A model generated the notes under the pieces. It did not search any database. It saw only the letters and a list, made by a program, of their open reading frames with translations, and was not told where the DNA came from. DNA of 64,000 nt from Medicago truncatula (taxonomy: Eukaryota; Streptophyta; Magnoliopsida; Fabales; Fabaceae). Positions 35,979 through 48,280 of this stretch are shown here, piece by piece; position 1 is the stretch's first letter; each line of letters starts with the position of its first letter. The stretch is from contig NC_053044.1 of NCBI RefSeq assembly GCF_003473485.1, positions 55,654,091-55,718,090 of the forward strand. Direction: 5' to 3'. A program made the translations under genes and the position numbers.

Positions 35979-36666
35979 ATCCGTTGATACCTGGTGTCAA
36001 CGGATTCGTTGACACCAGATCTCAACCACTTATTTTGTTTGATCCAATGGTCTGTAATTATTAGTGAAATTAATTCGTATGATATTCTCCCTCCCGTAAC
36101 CCATTTGATTGCAACTCATCTTTTATACTCAATCTACCATCAACACACCAAAGTTTGATGAAATCATTTCTTCTCAATTTAAAGGGTTTTCTATGTGATC
36201 AATTCAAACTATATTCTAAAATTCAAAATCAGATTCTATAAAATAATGTTTCTTCTCACCTGTTTCAATTTCAAACCCTCAATTTCCACACCTAAAATCC
36301 TTTCAAATGTTGAAAACTCATCTAAAATACCCTAGTTTCACTAGTTTCCTCTAATTGGGATTGATCTCAAAAAATTTGCAATCCATATATCGGGTACTAA
36401 CCAAAAGGTGGATGCGTTGGAGAACATCAAATTTTTAGGAAGCAAAGAAGGAGCATCACACGATGTGATGGTGCTTTCAAATTGATTTTTTTTTTTTATC
36501 AATCAAATTGAGTTTTTGTGTTAACTAAAAAGAATAATACAGTACGATCAATAATAAAGATATGCACCCTGAGTCAATTTAAAAAATAATTATTAGCATT
36601 TGATTAAAAAAATTGACGGTTGTAATTTGGTGTCAATGAATCCGTTGACACCTGGTGTCAACGGAT
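35979..36666. mobile_element. TIR element of the GTTGACACC family, copy 2
   Basis: The left end ATCCGTTGATACCTGGTGTC and right end GACACCTGGTGTCAACGGAT are inverted repeats that extend about 50 bp (CGTTGACACCAGATCTCAACC versus its partner). It is 688 bp and non-coding. It lies 115 bp beyond the MULE's right target duplication. It is related to the element at 20099. Confidence 0.8.
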
Positions 36667-39043
36667 ATATATATATCCCAAAGTGTAGCATCCTTAGTTC
36701 CAATTTTTTTTAATTAACATAGTATTTCAATTTAAATGATCAATATTTTATTATATTTAATTGATTTTTAGTCACTTAATACCCATCAATTTTGACAAAT
36801 TATTATGTTATAATAACATATATGGTGGAAAGCAATAATCTAATAAAAATTTCTTGGAAGAAAATGGTTGGTTGAACACTTAACTGGTGTTCACAATACA
36901 AACCAGTTCATACTCTATTACTTAAGAATTTTTAAGATATGAAACTAAGTGTTTTGATGCGCAATTATTTTGACAGAGTTTTGGCACAAGTAAAATATTG
37001 CAGAGTCTCTACGTATCTTTAAGTCTTCATTCATTTATATAAAGGTAGAAAAACGACATTGTAGAGATGCCAACGTATCAAAGAGTCGTTAGAGAAGCTT
37101 GATCAATCTTTATTATAGTTCTTTAAAAAAAAAAATCTTTATTATAGAAAAAGTTGTTTGAGGGTATAATTGAGATAATTAAAAAATAAGTATAAATTGA
37201 AGGTGAGAAAAACACAAGAAGGGGGGGTTGAATTGTGTTGACTTTTTATTCTTTTTCTCCTAAGCTGAAAACACTGATCAGAAGCAGATAGAGTTCTACT
37301 TCTGAAGTGATGTTCATAACTACCTGCAGCGGATAAACAGAGAGAGAGAAGAAAGACACAAAGCAATTTATACAGGTTCCTTCCACAAACTGAAAGTCAG
37401 TCATGTCCCCCTTGCACTTCCAAGGAGAGTTCACTAAAAAGTAATATCTGATTACAATTTCTCACTGCTAAACTTAGCAAGAGACTTCAAATGCTCAAGC
37501 ACAACTGCAAAAGACTTCTAAATTCAAACAGAATTACAAAGAAAAATGTTTGAGGTTGAACACTTGATATACAATCAGTGTGTTCACAATACAAATTAGA
37601 TACAGACTCTTAAGATTCTAGAATTTTTAAGATATGAAAGTTGATAAGAAATTCTAAGTGAACTTTTGAATGCAGAACAATTTCAGCAGAGTTTTGGCAC
37701 TTGTAATACTTGGTATTGTTCTATTGAAACTCTGAGTTTTAAAACTATGATAGCAATTGTAAAAAAAATAAATATAAAGCCTTTGAAAATAACCGTTCCG
37801 GGGACTTCGAGAGACAATTCCGAAAGCACCCTTTTCTAACTATAATAATTCCAACTTATATTGCCTTTTATAAAAACAATATTCAAAGATCAGTGGGCCA
37901 TAGTCCACCAAAGATCACAGCCATCAATTCATTGTCATACATGAGAAAGTCTTCCTTGGATACAAGCCCAACACATCATATTTGGGCACATCCAATTAAA
38001 TTATGTCAGCTCATAAGATATACTGTTGCAAAATGAAAAAAGAAAATGGTTGTACTTTCAAGATTAATCCGTGACTATCATATATTTTCTATATAAAATA
38101 AAATAAAATAAACCCATTAATTGTTTTTCTCTCTTCCAACTTTGTGGCCACCTGTGATCTCCGCCTGCGAACTTTGTTGTGCTTCCACTACTTCGACCTT
38201 AAGTCCATCGCGCGCTGCACTGGCTCGTCTTCTCCATCCGCTGTGATAACCGCACAACAAAGCACCACGTTCTGATGAGATTGTGGAAGAACTCAAGACT
38301 TAAACCATGTCTTTTATGGAGTCTGGGTTGGGATTTTGGGGATTTAGGTTATGATTATTTTCAATATGGTTGAGAATTAAATTGGATCTTAGTATTTCCT
38401 TACTCTGTAGCAGTCCTTATTGTTATGCCCATTTCTTGTAATTGTAAGATTGAATCAATTCTAGATCCCTTTGTTCTTCTCTTGAAGAGTTTTGTCCATC
38501 AATGGAAGTATTATGTTTTATCATTGTGGTTCCCTTATTGCTTTTGTTGTTTATTTATGTGTTGAGTTTTTAACCGATTGTGTTTGTATCAGAATGTTTA
38601 ATTTTGGGATGTTGAACTATTGAGCTTGTTGATATAAGACACAACAACTATAATGTGCTATAAGATTCAAAAACAAGTAAAATAGCTACTAGTTTAAGAG
38701 AAAGCTAAATTGATATATAAACTGATATATTACAGCTCTATTTCAATATGTTACAACCAAAATATAGATTTAGCTTGTTTCATGTTGCTCATATTAATGT
38801 GGCATAAACTGATACATGAACTTGAGCACAAGAGCAAAATAAGAGCTATAATTTGTACCCCAAAAGAAATGCTAAACAAAAGCTATTCACGACATAATCT
38901 AGAAGCGGGCCACTTCATAAGCAAAACCACCAATGTTGAGCTTTCAGCATCTCTTAAACCAGAAGTATTGCATAACTAAAACCAAAATTAGGCTATAATC
39001 TTCTATTGCATACAAAAAACCAGTAGCCCATTTCAACTTCTCT
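36667..39043. other. Intergenic stretch with diverged dispersed repeats
   Basis: No gene supported. A block at about 36860-37010 (TTGAACACTT, GTTCACAATACAAA, GAATTTTTAAGATATGAAA, AGAGTTTTGGCAC) recurs in diverged form at about 37550-37740. Between them, 37195-37540 has AAGAAGGGGGGGTTGAATTG and TACAGGTTCCTTCCACAAAC, which resembles a high-copy legume retrotransposon-derived repeat I recall; its class was not determined. The remainder (37760-39040) shows no coding exon I could support. Confidence 0.45.
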
Positions 39044-41711
39044 CTAACTTCTTTTATGTTCTTGGCTATCTTGGAAAGCACCACTTGGAGATTCCTGCAT
39101 ACAATATAATTGAATACTTGAGCAAGCAGACATGTTTAAGTTTTGAATGAAGTTATCTTTTGATTATCTACATACATAGATACCTGAATCAATGAGTTAC
39201 ATGTGCCAATTCCTTGTAAGATCTTAGTAAATGGAATGGATGGAGTATTTAAACCCCAACTTGAGGAATTATAACCCTATTAAATTATGTAAAAGAAGGT
39301 TATTAGCCACAATGAAATCATTCATAACTTCAAAGTTATCAAGAAATTGAGATAAATTATAAACCTCTAAAGGTGCACCAAAAGAAGTAGAAGGAACATT
39401 AGAAGTGTTGTCCATGTTATTGAGAATATTAGAAGGCCCATCCATGGAAGAACTAATGGAACAAAAGCTATCTTTTTTTTTTTTCTATGTGATAAAAAAT
39501 ATTAACAGAACAAAATATTAAACATGTTCAATAAATGATGAAAGTATACTTAAAAAATAATCAAGAAACTCACTTTTATGTTGCTTTTCTTTTGTTGTTG
39601 ATCCTTTTCTTTTTTCAAAATGCCCTTTCATGAGTATTAGACATTCCTTTAATTTTTGCGCGGCGAGGATTATAAATTGCAATGTGATCACTATCCTCAT
39701 TTTGAGTGAATTTTTTCTCACTAGTTGTTGCTTTTGAAATCAAATTGAGCTCATTGATGCATTGGTGCACACTCTTAACTCCACCATAAACCAATTTCCA
39801 CATGATTTGTTGAGTTTCTTTGTGTTCCTGGCTATCCAAAACTAGATTATAAAAAAACTTCATAATAGCATTGCGATAAAGGATCATGGAATCACCACCA
39901 TTGTTCATTGCATTTTCTGAGATAGAATTTTCTTTTGAACTCTCATCTATGTGATCATAAATCACAGCCCTTGCTTTTTTTGACCATCTTCTCAGAAAGT
40001 ATTGGTCAGGTATTTTTAATATACCTTTGATGTTGTAAATTCGCAAAGCATGACTACAAAGAATGCCCATTGAATCAAACTTTCGACAACTACAACTGAT
40101 CTTTGCAGCAGAGGAGTCAAATACTACCATATGTTTCTTATTAGGCATATGATTTGAACTCACTTCATGATATGACAAATTATCAGATTCTCCAATGTCT
40201 TTAGAAGTACTTCCACCCGTTTCAGCAAGATACTCATTCAAAAAAAGTTTGAAAGTCTTGTGAGTGTATATCATAGATGCTTGTCTCAAAGTCTCACTGA
40301 TATTAATGATGCGGGGAGGCATACTTTGGCTATTTTTGAATTCCTTTTCAGTCTCTAATTGTCGCCACTTGTTTACCATTTTTTCAAATGCTAATAAGAA
40401 ATGACTGAGACTGGTTGTTGCTCCGGCAATCGCACTTAAAACACTATTTGTACTCTCACTTCTTTGAGATGACTTGATATCAGCAGAGAACACATCCTTG
40501 CTATATGCAGTGCTCCATTTATGGCGAATTTTATACATGCTTTTCAACCACTTGTGATTTTGAAGCTTGTACTCATTAATCATATAACTCCAAGTGCTTT
40601 CAAACTCTTCTTTTGAATCACAGCCTGACATGCATTTCCAAAACAAACCTTGAAACTTTTGATCAGATTTAAGATCACCAAAATGAGAAGGTGCATTCTT
40701 AGATATATGCCATAAGCATAAACGGTGACATGTATTTGGCATTACGTCTCCGATTGCTTTGGCCATGGCTCCATCTTGATCTGTAAAAAATGTTTTTGGT
40801 TGTCTATTTCCCATGCTCTCCAAAAACACTTTAAATAGCCAATTAAAAGAAACAGAAGTTTCATCAGATAACAAAGCACAACCAAACATAACATTTTGCA
40901 AATGATGATTTACCCCAACAAAAGGAGCACATATCAAATCATATGTATTAGTACGGTAAGTGGTATCAAAAACCACAACATCTCCAAAACAATCATAATC
41001 AACTTTGGATTTACCATCTCTCCAAAACACATTGGTTAAACGTGATTCTTGGTCTAACTGCACACTATAGTAGAACATGGCATCTTGTGCTTGTCTATTT
41101 TGCAAGTGATTGATTAAAGATTGGGCATCTCCACCTTTAATTAATTTACTCTTTTCAGTGTAGACAAAATTATGCACATCTTTCATTGTCATGCCAAGCT
41201 TATCAAATCCACCAACCTCTTTTCCTAAATAACTCCAAACATGAGTAACTTTCATACCAGCGTTAACCATAGACTTTATGAGACCTCCTTTGGTTTCTGA
41301 TACTTTTCTCATAGAGCGTAACAAATGTCTTTGCTCGAGCGGCACCAAAGCATGGTTGTGATCCATTATCAACTTAGTAATTCGCCATTCTCCATCCTTG
41401 CTAACATTAAATCGCACCATTGCTTTACAATTTGTCCTTGAATCAGCCCTTTGATAAGCAACTTCACCTACGATTTCTCCTTCTGGTTCATTGTTCTTAA
41501 ACCCTTGTTTGGAACAATAATAATCTTTCAAACGTGTGTTCTTTTTATCATTATCATAGTACAATTCCTTCCCTTTTCTTACACTAAAACCCATCTTGAA
41601 GCCATGTTCTTGGTATAAGTTATAAGCTTCATCCTTGCTCTGCACAACTTGACCAAGAAAAATATCTCTGGGCTTGTCAATTTCAACTGCTTGACATTCA
41701 GAACCCTCCAT
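39044..41711 (-). CDS. FAR1-related (FRS) protein, with probable one-base frameshift
   Basis: The large exon runs from ATG 41711 as an open frame to TGA 39615 (698 codons). It encodes a FAR1 DNA-binding domain (about residues 15-115: 'AYNLYQEHGFKMGFSVRKG', 'YYCSKQGF', 'TNCKAMVRF', 'DHNHALV'). A MULE-transposase domain follows (about 245-345: 'VVFDTTYRTN', 'FFTDQDGAM', 'CHRLCLWHI'), then a SWIM finger ('CSCRKFDSMGILCSHALRIY', about 537-556). Near 39630 the next frame continues with family-like 'MKGHFEKRKGSTTKEKQHK' to a donor at 39574. It then joins in-phase exons 39471-39365, 39276-39184 and 39094-39044. Removing one base would give 796 codons, so a 1-bp insertion appears to truncate the tail. 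A 5' UTR intron is suggested by an acceptor just before the ATG (TTTGTAG) and a donor near 42121. FRS proteins are domesticated MULE transposases acting as nuclear regulators. Confidence 0.85.
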
Positions 41712-42377
41712 ATGTATTCTACAAATAATTATAGATGCAAGTGAGTCATTGAGTGATAACTAACATAAACAGACCAAAGTCATCATTTAATTGAACATAA
41801 ATAACATGTATATTAAAAATGCCTCTGTACTGCCGTTTTAATTTGATCCATAATAACATGTTCTATCCAAAAACAAAACAACTTTCAAAATAAATTATCT
41901 ACATACAAATTTGATAATGATAATTTGAATCGATCAAGTAACTACATGTAAAGGCATTAAAATGTTATAACCATCTTTAGATGAAAAAAAAAATTATTAA
42001 AAAAATAATATAACTTATTGAGTAACATGGAGCTTCTTCTACAAAATCATAAGACAAATAATTTTCACACAATAAATAAGTGACATATGGAGGAATGAAA
42101 AAGGAAAAAGAAGTTCTTACATGATGAACAATGAAAATATAGAAAATGGGAATGAGTTGATGTTGAAAGGGAGACCAGCAAGTGAAATAGCTTGTTACAA
42201 CTTATGGATGGAATAATCAGAGAAAGAAATCGGAAAAAAAAAAAGCCATTGAAATTAGCTTGTTACTGAAATTAAACTATGGAGGAAAAATGGATGAGAG
42301 GTGATGATATACACGGTAACAAAAAGGGCGGGATAAGTGATGGGTTATGATCCCAAAGTAATAAAAGATTATTTTTT
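41712..42377 (-). other. 5' UTR intron and promoter region of the FRS gene
   Basis: An AT-rich stretch whose minus strand shows a candidate donor (CATCAT|GTAAGAAC, near 42121) and an acceptor (TTTGTAG) seven bases before the ATG. No other feature was recognised. Confidence 0.45.
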
Positions 42378-42920
42378 GGCTTAATTACACCACATGTCCT
42401 TTAAGTTTGACGTTTATAACAGATAGGTCCTTTAAGTTTGTTTTGTAACAGATAGGTCCTTTAACTTTGTAACACTGTGCAACTAAGTCCTTCCGTTAAC
42501 AAAACATTTATTTTCTTAAAACAAAACACTTAACACATTACATTAATGTTACACTCAACAATGTTTGATCGTCTAACATGATTGCACGCTTAAATTAAAC
42601 TAAAAAAAACAACATGTTACAAGGATTGTTCACTTTACTTGATTAAATATCAAGCTTATTGTTGCAAGCCAACAACATGCAAGTTACATCAACAATCTTC
42701 AAAAATAATCATAACATTTTCCAATTAATAATATGTTTTTGCCTTGGCATGCCACATCACAGACTTCACAACCACGTCAGCGTTTTTTTGACGGTGAGTT
42801 AACGGAAGGACTTAGTTGTACACTGTTACAAAGTTAAAGGACCTATCTGTTACAAAACAAACTTAAAGGACCTATCTGTTACAAACGTCAAACATAAAGG
42901 ACCCGTGGTGTAATTAAGCC
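42378..42920. mobile_element. Non-autonomous Mutator-like element, perfect 9-bp target duplication
   Basis: A 543-bp element with ends GGCTTAATTACACCAC and GTGGTGTAATTAAGCC. Inverted repeats are about 130 bp, with internal near-repeats of ACAGATAGGTCCTTTAA. The flanking 9-mers TTATTTTTT at 42369-42377 and 42921-42929 are identical. There is no ORF. It sits upstream of the FRS gene. Confidence 0.88.
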
Positions 42921-44096
42921 TTATTTTTTTATCAGAAAATAAAAAAAGAACAAAATTTTAGCTTTTATGAGTTGTCATGGTTTTATTGGTTGTGCCCAAA
43001 TATGATGTGTTGGGCTTGTATCCAAAGAAGACTTTCTCGTCATACATATCTAATTGTTGGCATTTATTTTGCAAAAGAACAAAAAAAAAAAAAAGTTCAA
43101 GTCACTTACCGTAGGAGACCTAAAGAGGCCTCCCACCCTAGCCTTTGCCCGATACACACATGCAAACCATTGCAACTAATAAAAAAAAGGTCCTTCATGG
43201 TATTTGAGTAAGTGACCATGTCACCTCTACCGCAATTAATAACCATTGCAACTTTTAAAATTTATATTTTGAAATTTTATTTTATATTGGAAGGGAGGAG
43301 ATGGGAGAGAGATCTTCTATCTTTTTTGAGAGAGAAGGTTTGTAGATAATGGTAATTGAAGGATTATATTTATATATTTTTTATTTTAATAATACCGTAA
43401 TATACCTCAAGTTTAGAGAATTTATCTAAACCCTCTAAAATATTCTTCTAATATATTTTTTAAGTTCCTCATGTTAAAGGAATTGAACCCCTAAAGTCTC
43501 TTCCCTTCATGTTCTCTGCTCTATTCCTTTCGGTGCCTCTTCCCAAGATCTCTCTTCCCCTCCAATCTCCCAAATAGACCTAAGACAATTCATTATTTAT
43601 CTTTTGCTTTACTAGTGCAAGTACTAAAAATCCACGATAGTCCCACAATCTACTCAAGATATTATTAAGATTAATTGCTTTAGCAATCAACCATATCCTT
43701 GCAACTTTTTGTCACATAATTTTTCTTCAATGGTGAACTGAAGGACACACTTTTTGAACTTAAGACTCTCCAAGACTTCTGTTGATGATGCTCTACATGC
43801 AAATAAGGTCATTTGAGAATCCTTTCCAAAATAAATTAAGTGGAAAAAATGAAAGTAGAAAATATCATAGACAACTCTAATACAAATATGTAAGCAAATA
43901 TTGTTTATTACATGATCTAATATTTATATTAAAAAATATCCAAAGGACATGATTTCTGTTTTTTAATAAAAATAATGTCCAGATAAAACATCAAGAAACA
44001 ATCCAATATACCAATGCATACCATACAAGTCTATATCTCACACACACAAGATATCAAAAGGAAAAGACAAACAAAATTGCTAAAATTCTTTGTAAT
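42921..44096. other. Intergenic stretch, nothing recognised
   Basis: No coding exon or repeat end could be supported. The ORF at 42972-43211 is low-complexity. The last part is probably the OVATE gene's 3' UTR. Confidence 0.5.
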
Positions 44097-44951
44097 CTAC
44101 AATTCCACATCCTTAGTTTGAACACTTGTTTGAAGATTTGTAATCGACTTAGGATTCCAAACGAACATTTGTTGCCAAATCTCCATGAAAGCTCGCACAA
44201 TTACTCCATGATAATCTCTAGAATTCAGAGCCAAAAAACACTGCAATAGTTGCTCCAAGTCCTTGGCTTCAGACATTTCCATCTCTTCTATCATCTCTAA
44301 CATTGATTTCTTGAAGTCTTCGTAAGGATCCTTTGACTTTTTCACCAAAGCAAAGCTTTCTTTTACCTTCTCCTCCATTCTACTTGACATAACCTTCGTT
44401 TCGGTTCCTCTTCGATTCTCTTCCATTCTACTTGACATAACCTTCGTTTCTTTTCCTCTTTGATTCTCTGTAATACTTTGAAACCTCACTCTCTCAACCT
44501 TCTTTACACGACTTAGCGTCCTTCTATTTGCGCTAGTTAAATCTTTATTCTCCTTTTTATCACTAAAATTTGAGATAGCCTTAACTTTACTGTCCATAGT
44601 ACTAGACGAATGGACCTTCTCGTCTTCCGAGAATCTTGCTAAGCAAGAAATCAACGATTCACTTTCCTCTTCATTGATTTTATCAATTAGAAACTCACTT
44701 CTTCTTGAAGGAACGTCGGATGTACTTTTCCGGCCTTTGGATTTCACTTTCTTGACCTTTGATGACACACTGCATTGGTGTTCCGGCGACAAAGCAGGAA
44801 GGTTTGGATACCCTATGTCATGTGCTTTGGAGTTGACAGGAGAAAGACGGTATATGGCAGGGCCTGGATTCCCGGGGAAAGAGGAAAGGTCATTGGAGCG
44901 ACACATTTGAAAAGAAGGGATTGTAAATTTCATCTTAAAGCGTTTAGACAT
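44097..44951 (-). CDS. OVATE family protein (transcriptional repressor)
   Basis: A single-exon ORF of 284 residues. The N-terminus MSKRFKMKFTIPSFQMCRS, 'IYRLSPVNSKAHDIGYPNLP' and the basic stretch before residue 80 fit the OFP family. The OVATE domain occupies about residues 200-272: 'SFALVKKSKDPYEDFKKSM', 'EMIEEMEMSEAKDLEQLLQC', 'LNSRDYHGVIVRAFMEIW'. OFPs are plant-specific repressors that bind TALE homeodomain proteins and affect organ shape and cell walls (family knowledge). A 16-residue tandem duplication just before the domain is unusual. The first ATG was kept because its sequence matches the family's N-terminus. Confidence 0.94.
   Translation of the reverse strand: MSKRFKMKFTIPSFQMCRSNDLSSFPGNPGPAIYRLSPVNSKAHDIGYPNLPALSPEHQCSVSSKVKKVKSKGRKSTSDVPSRRSEFLIDKINEEESESLISCLARFSEDEKVHSSSTMDSKVKAISNFSDKKENKDLTSANRRTLSRVKKVERVRFQSITENQRGKETKVMSSRMEENRRGTETKVMSSRMEEKVKESFALVKKSKDPYEDFKKSMLEMIEEMEMSEAKDLEQLLQCFLALNSRDYHGVIVRAFMEIWQQMFVWNPKSITNLQTSVQTKDVEL
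44373..44468 (-). repeat. 48-bp in-frame tandem duplication in the OVATE gene
   Basis: Two 48-bp units (44373-44420 and 44421-44468) encode ENQRGKETKVMSSRME and ENRRGTETKVMSSRME. The frame is preserved. They lie in the linker before the OVATE domain. Confidence 0.93.
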
Positions 44952-45222
44952 AGTGTGGCTGTGAAACTATAAGAAAGAAAATTGATGTGGTGCAATATAA
45001 TTAAAAGTTAATGTGGTGTTATTTATAATGGGAAATGCAATGTAAGAAATTAATTTAAGGCCGGCAAGGAAATAATAAGGACAAAAGAAAGTAGGACCAA
45101 GGTGATATATAGAAAGAATGACTGAATCCGAGTGAGTGAATGTGTGATTCGTATCTCAAGGGGTCATTCAATTCAAGAGGCTCTATTCGAAATGACCGTG
45201 AATTTGGTTGATCAGTTACATA

Positions 45223-45498
45223 CTCCCTCCGTATAATAATAATTGTCTCTTTATTTTTATTTTTATTTTTTTCTTAAGATAATTGTGACTTTAGAATACC
45301 AATGCAGCATTTATTATTTTTTACATTATAATATCCTTATTTATTGAACTTTATTCAACTTAACTACTCCACTAACTATAATTAATAAGGCTGTTTTAAT
45401 AAATGGTACTAATTTTACCATCAAAATCAATACAATTAATCATTTTCTTAATAACCGTACATCAACCTTAAACGATTATTATTTAGAGACGGAAGAAG
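45223..45498. mobile_element. Stowaway-like MITE
   Basis: Left end CTCCCTCCGTAT and right end AGAGACGGAAGAAG are diverged inverted repeats flanked by TA. It lies 270 bp upstream of the OVATE gene start. Confidence 0.72.
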
Positions 45499-45614
45499 TA
45501 TTTTACACATTGAATAGGACACGCACATAATTGCAAGAATTCCACGTTTAATCATAAGGTTTCTACACTTTCTCAAAGACAATTGAATATTTTGCAAAAT
45601 GTGATTGAATATTA

Positions 45615-45905
45615 CTACCTTCGTCCTTAATTATAGGGCCCTTTTGAAAAAATAAAGGGAATTAAGATAGTGGATTTTTGTATTAAATATGTTTGTAATT
45701 AGTATTGTTTTTACAATTTTATTCTTTAAGAGAGAGATAATTTATGTTTTCAACATGTTATTTATTGTTGATTGAAGAAAAAAATGTATAATTAATAGGG
45801 GCATGTATGTAAAGAAATAATTAATGTAGTTGGAAATAGCAAATGAGTCTTATAAAAAGGACAAAAAAATTCTCAAAATAGTCTTATAATTAGGGACGAA
45901 AGTAG
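45615..45905. mobile_element. Stowaway-like MITE
   Basis: Ends CTACCTTCGTCC and GGGACGAAAGTAG are flanked by TA. It is 291 bp and only about 115 bp from the previous MITE. Confidence 0.75.
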
Positions 45906-46220
45906 TAGATAAATAAAAGTCCAGCAATTTGTTGACAAGTTCAACACACAACATATCCCCCAACCGCAAGAATGAATCCGTCTCTATCCAGATCCCGTCA
46001 CAACAATTATTTTTAAGAAATTACTTACACTTTGATGCAATGGGGATATATAGCTTTATTTATTTTTTGCATCACGCATTGCATATGGGCTTATAATATG
46101 CATGGTTTTTTATAAAATAAAAAAAAAAATCTTTCTATTCATGGTAATTAGGAAATTTGCCTTTCAATAAGCACACTAAAGTATCCTTAAGACTTGGATC
46201 CTTTGTGACCGATGAACTAA
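45906..46220. other. Spacer, nothing recognised
   Basis: About 315 bp of AT-rich DNA between two transposable elements. Confidence 0.5.
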
Positions 46221-48280
46221 GGGTTAATAGTGTTTTTCATCCTTGTAATATATGTCATTTATGATTTTCGCCTCTATAAATTTTTTGATTTGATTTACAT
46301 CATTGTAAAACTTTTTTTTCTTCCGAAAAACACCCCTCCCCCATATGACTATGCATATTTGCTGACGTGATACGTTGTGTGGCATGCTGACTGTGCATAA
46401 ATGCTTATGTGGCGTGCTAACTGTATAATTACTTTTATTTTTTCAGGGTACACGTGACAATTGTGCCTACTTTTTTTTTTTTAAAAAAGTTATAATGTAA
46501 ATTTATTTATATTAATTTAGAAATAAAAAATAATTTTTGAAAATAAAAAAATTCAGGAACTTTTTTTTTAAATTCAGAAAAAAAATTATTCCGAAAAAAT
46601 ATTTTCCAAATTTTATATTTTTTGTTTAAAAAATGAACTTCTTTAATTTTGAAAATTTCGTAAAAAAAATGATTTTTTTCTAAGTTTTTAATTTCAAAAA
46701 AGATTTTATAAAAATTTGGAAAAAAATCTGAATTTTTTCTAAATTTTATAAAAATTTCGATCCAGATTTTTAAAAATAAAATATTTTCCAGAATTTTTTT
46801 TGCAAAAATCTGACTTTTCTTTTTAAATTTTGAATTTATTTTTTCTAATTTTAACTCCAGAATCTTTCGAAAAAACCGAATATTTTTTTTTATTTTTTAA
46901 TATTTGATTTTTTTTCTTCGATTTTTAGATTTTTTTACCTGAGTATTTTTCTGATTTTTTGGATTTTTTTGTTTTTGAAAATTAATTTTCAGATATTTTA
47001 TAAAATAAAATCTGATGTGGACATTTAAAAATAGGCTTAATACATGCTTTGGTCCCTTAACTTATTTTCGGATTTCATTTTGGTCCCCTAACTATAAAGT
47101 GTCTCAATTTAGTCCCGTATGTCTTTTGTCGTTACCTCTTTTGGTCTTATCCGTTACATTTTAACTGTTTGATCTATTTTTCAAATAGAAATCGTTGGAT
47201 CATGTAGATGTATTGTAGCCTACGGTGAATGATTAACACCTAATTTTTTTGAAGCAAAAATATATTAAAAAATTCATTTTCAAAATTAAATTTTTTTTTT
47301 ACGAAATTTTTAAAAATGGTCAGATTTTTTTTTTTTTAAATTTTTTCTACAAAATTACGGAAAATATTTTAATTTTTAAAATCTAGAAAAATATATAAAA
47401 AATTCATATTTTAAAATTAGAAAATAAAAATATTCCAAAATTTTTATAAAATCTTTTCCAAGATTTAAAAATTTGAAAAAAATTTGGATACAAATTTTTT
47501 AAAAAATATATAATAAATCTAGATACAAATTTATGGAAAATATTTTAATTTAAAAAGGTTATAAAAAAGGTCATATTTTTTTTAATTTTTTCTACAAAAT
47601 TCTGGAAAAAAATTTTAATTTTGAAAAATATATAAAAAATTCAGATTTTTATAAAATATGAAAAAAAATTATTCCTGAAAAAAATAATTTTTTTACGAAA
47701 TTTAAAAAAAAAGGTCAAATTTTTTTCTACAAAATTCTGAAAAATATTTTAATTTTTAAAAATCTAGATACAAATTATTTCAAAAATATATAAATAGATG
47801 AAGATTGATGGTGATTTTAAATTTATAATTTTAGGAAAATCAAGAAGAATAGAAATGATTATATGTTGTGAGCCTATTGTATACTTGTGTACTTTTCAAA
47901 TATAGCCCTTGATCACCAATCTTAAATGACATGTGGACAAGGGTTAACTTTTTTTGAAAACAAACTAACGGAGAGGACCAAAAGAGGTAACGATAGAAGA
48001 CATAAAGGACCAAATTGAGACACTTTATAGTTAGGGGACCAAAATGAAATCCGAAAATAAGTTAAGGGACCAAAGCATGTATTAAACATTTAAAAATATA
48101 TAAAAATTAAAAAAAACCAAGTCAGCGCCACATATGCGCATATGATGAGTTGGATGGAGGAATGATGTTTTCTGGAAAAAAAAAAAAAAGTTTTATAAGG
48201 ATGCAAATCAAACCGAAAATTTTATAAGGATGAAAGCCATAAATGATCTATATAACAGGGGTGAAAAGCACTAGTAACCC
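46221..48280. mobile_element. TIR element with a second element nested inside
   Basis: Ends GGGTTAATAGTGTTTTTCATCC and GGGTGAAAAGCACTAGTAACCC are imperfect inverted repeats extending roughly 110 bp. The interior is extremely AT-rich with short inverted A/T stretches and no ORF. It is interrupted at 47034 by another TIR element. Confidence 0.72.
47034..48085. mobile_element. Nested Mutator-like element
   Basis: The left end GGCTTAATACATGCTTTGGTCC and right end GGACCAAAGCATGTATTAA are inverted repeats continuing more than 100 bp (CCTAACTATAAAGTGTCTCA and partner). A 13-bp direct repeat ACATTTAAAAATA borders it (47021-47033 and 48086-48098). The GGTCC..TTAA ends resemble other Mutator-like inserts here. 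There is no coding capacity. Confidence 0.8.
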
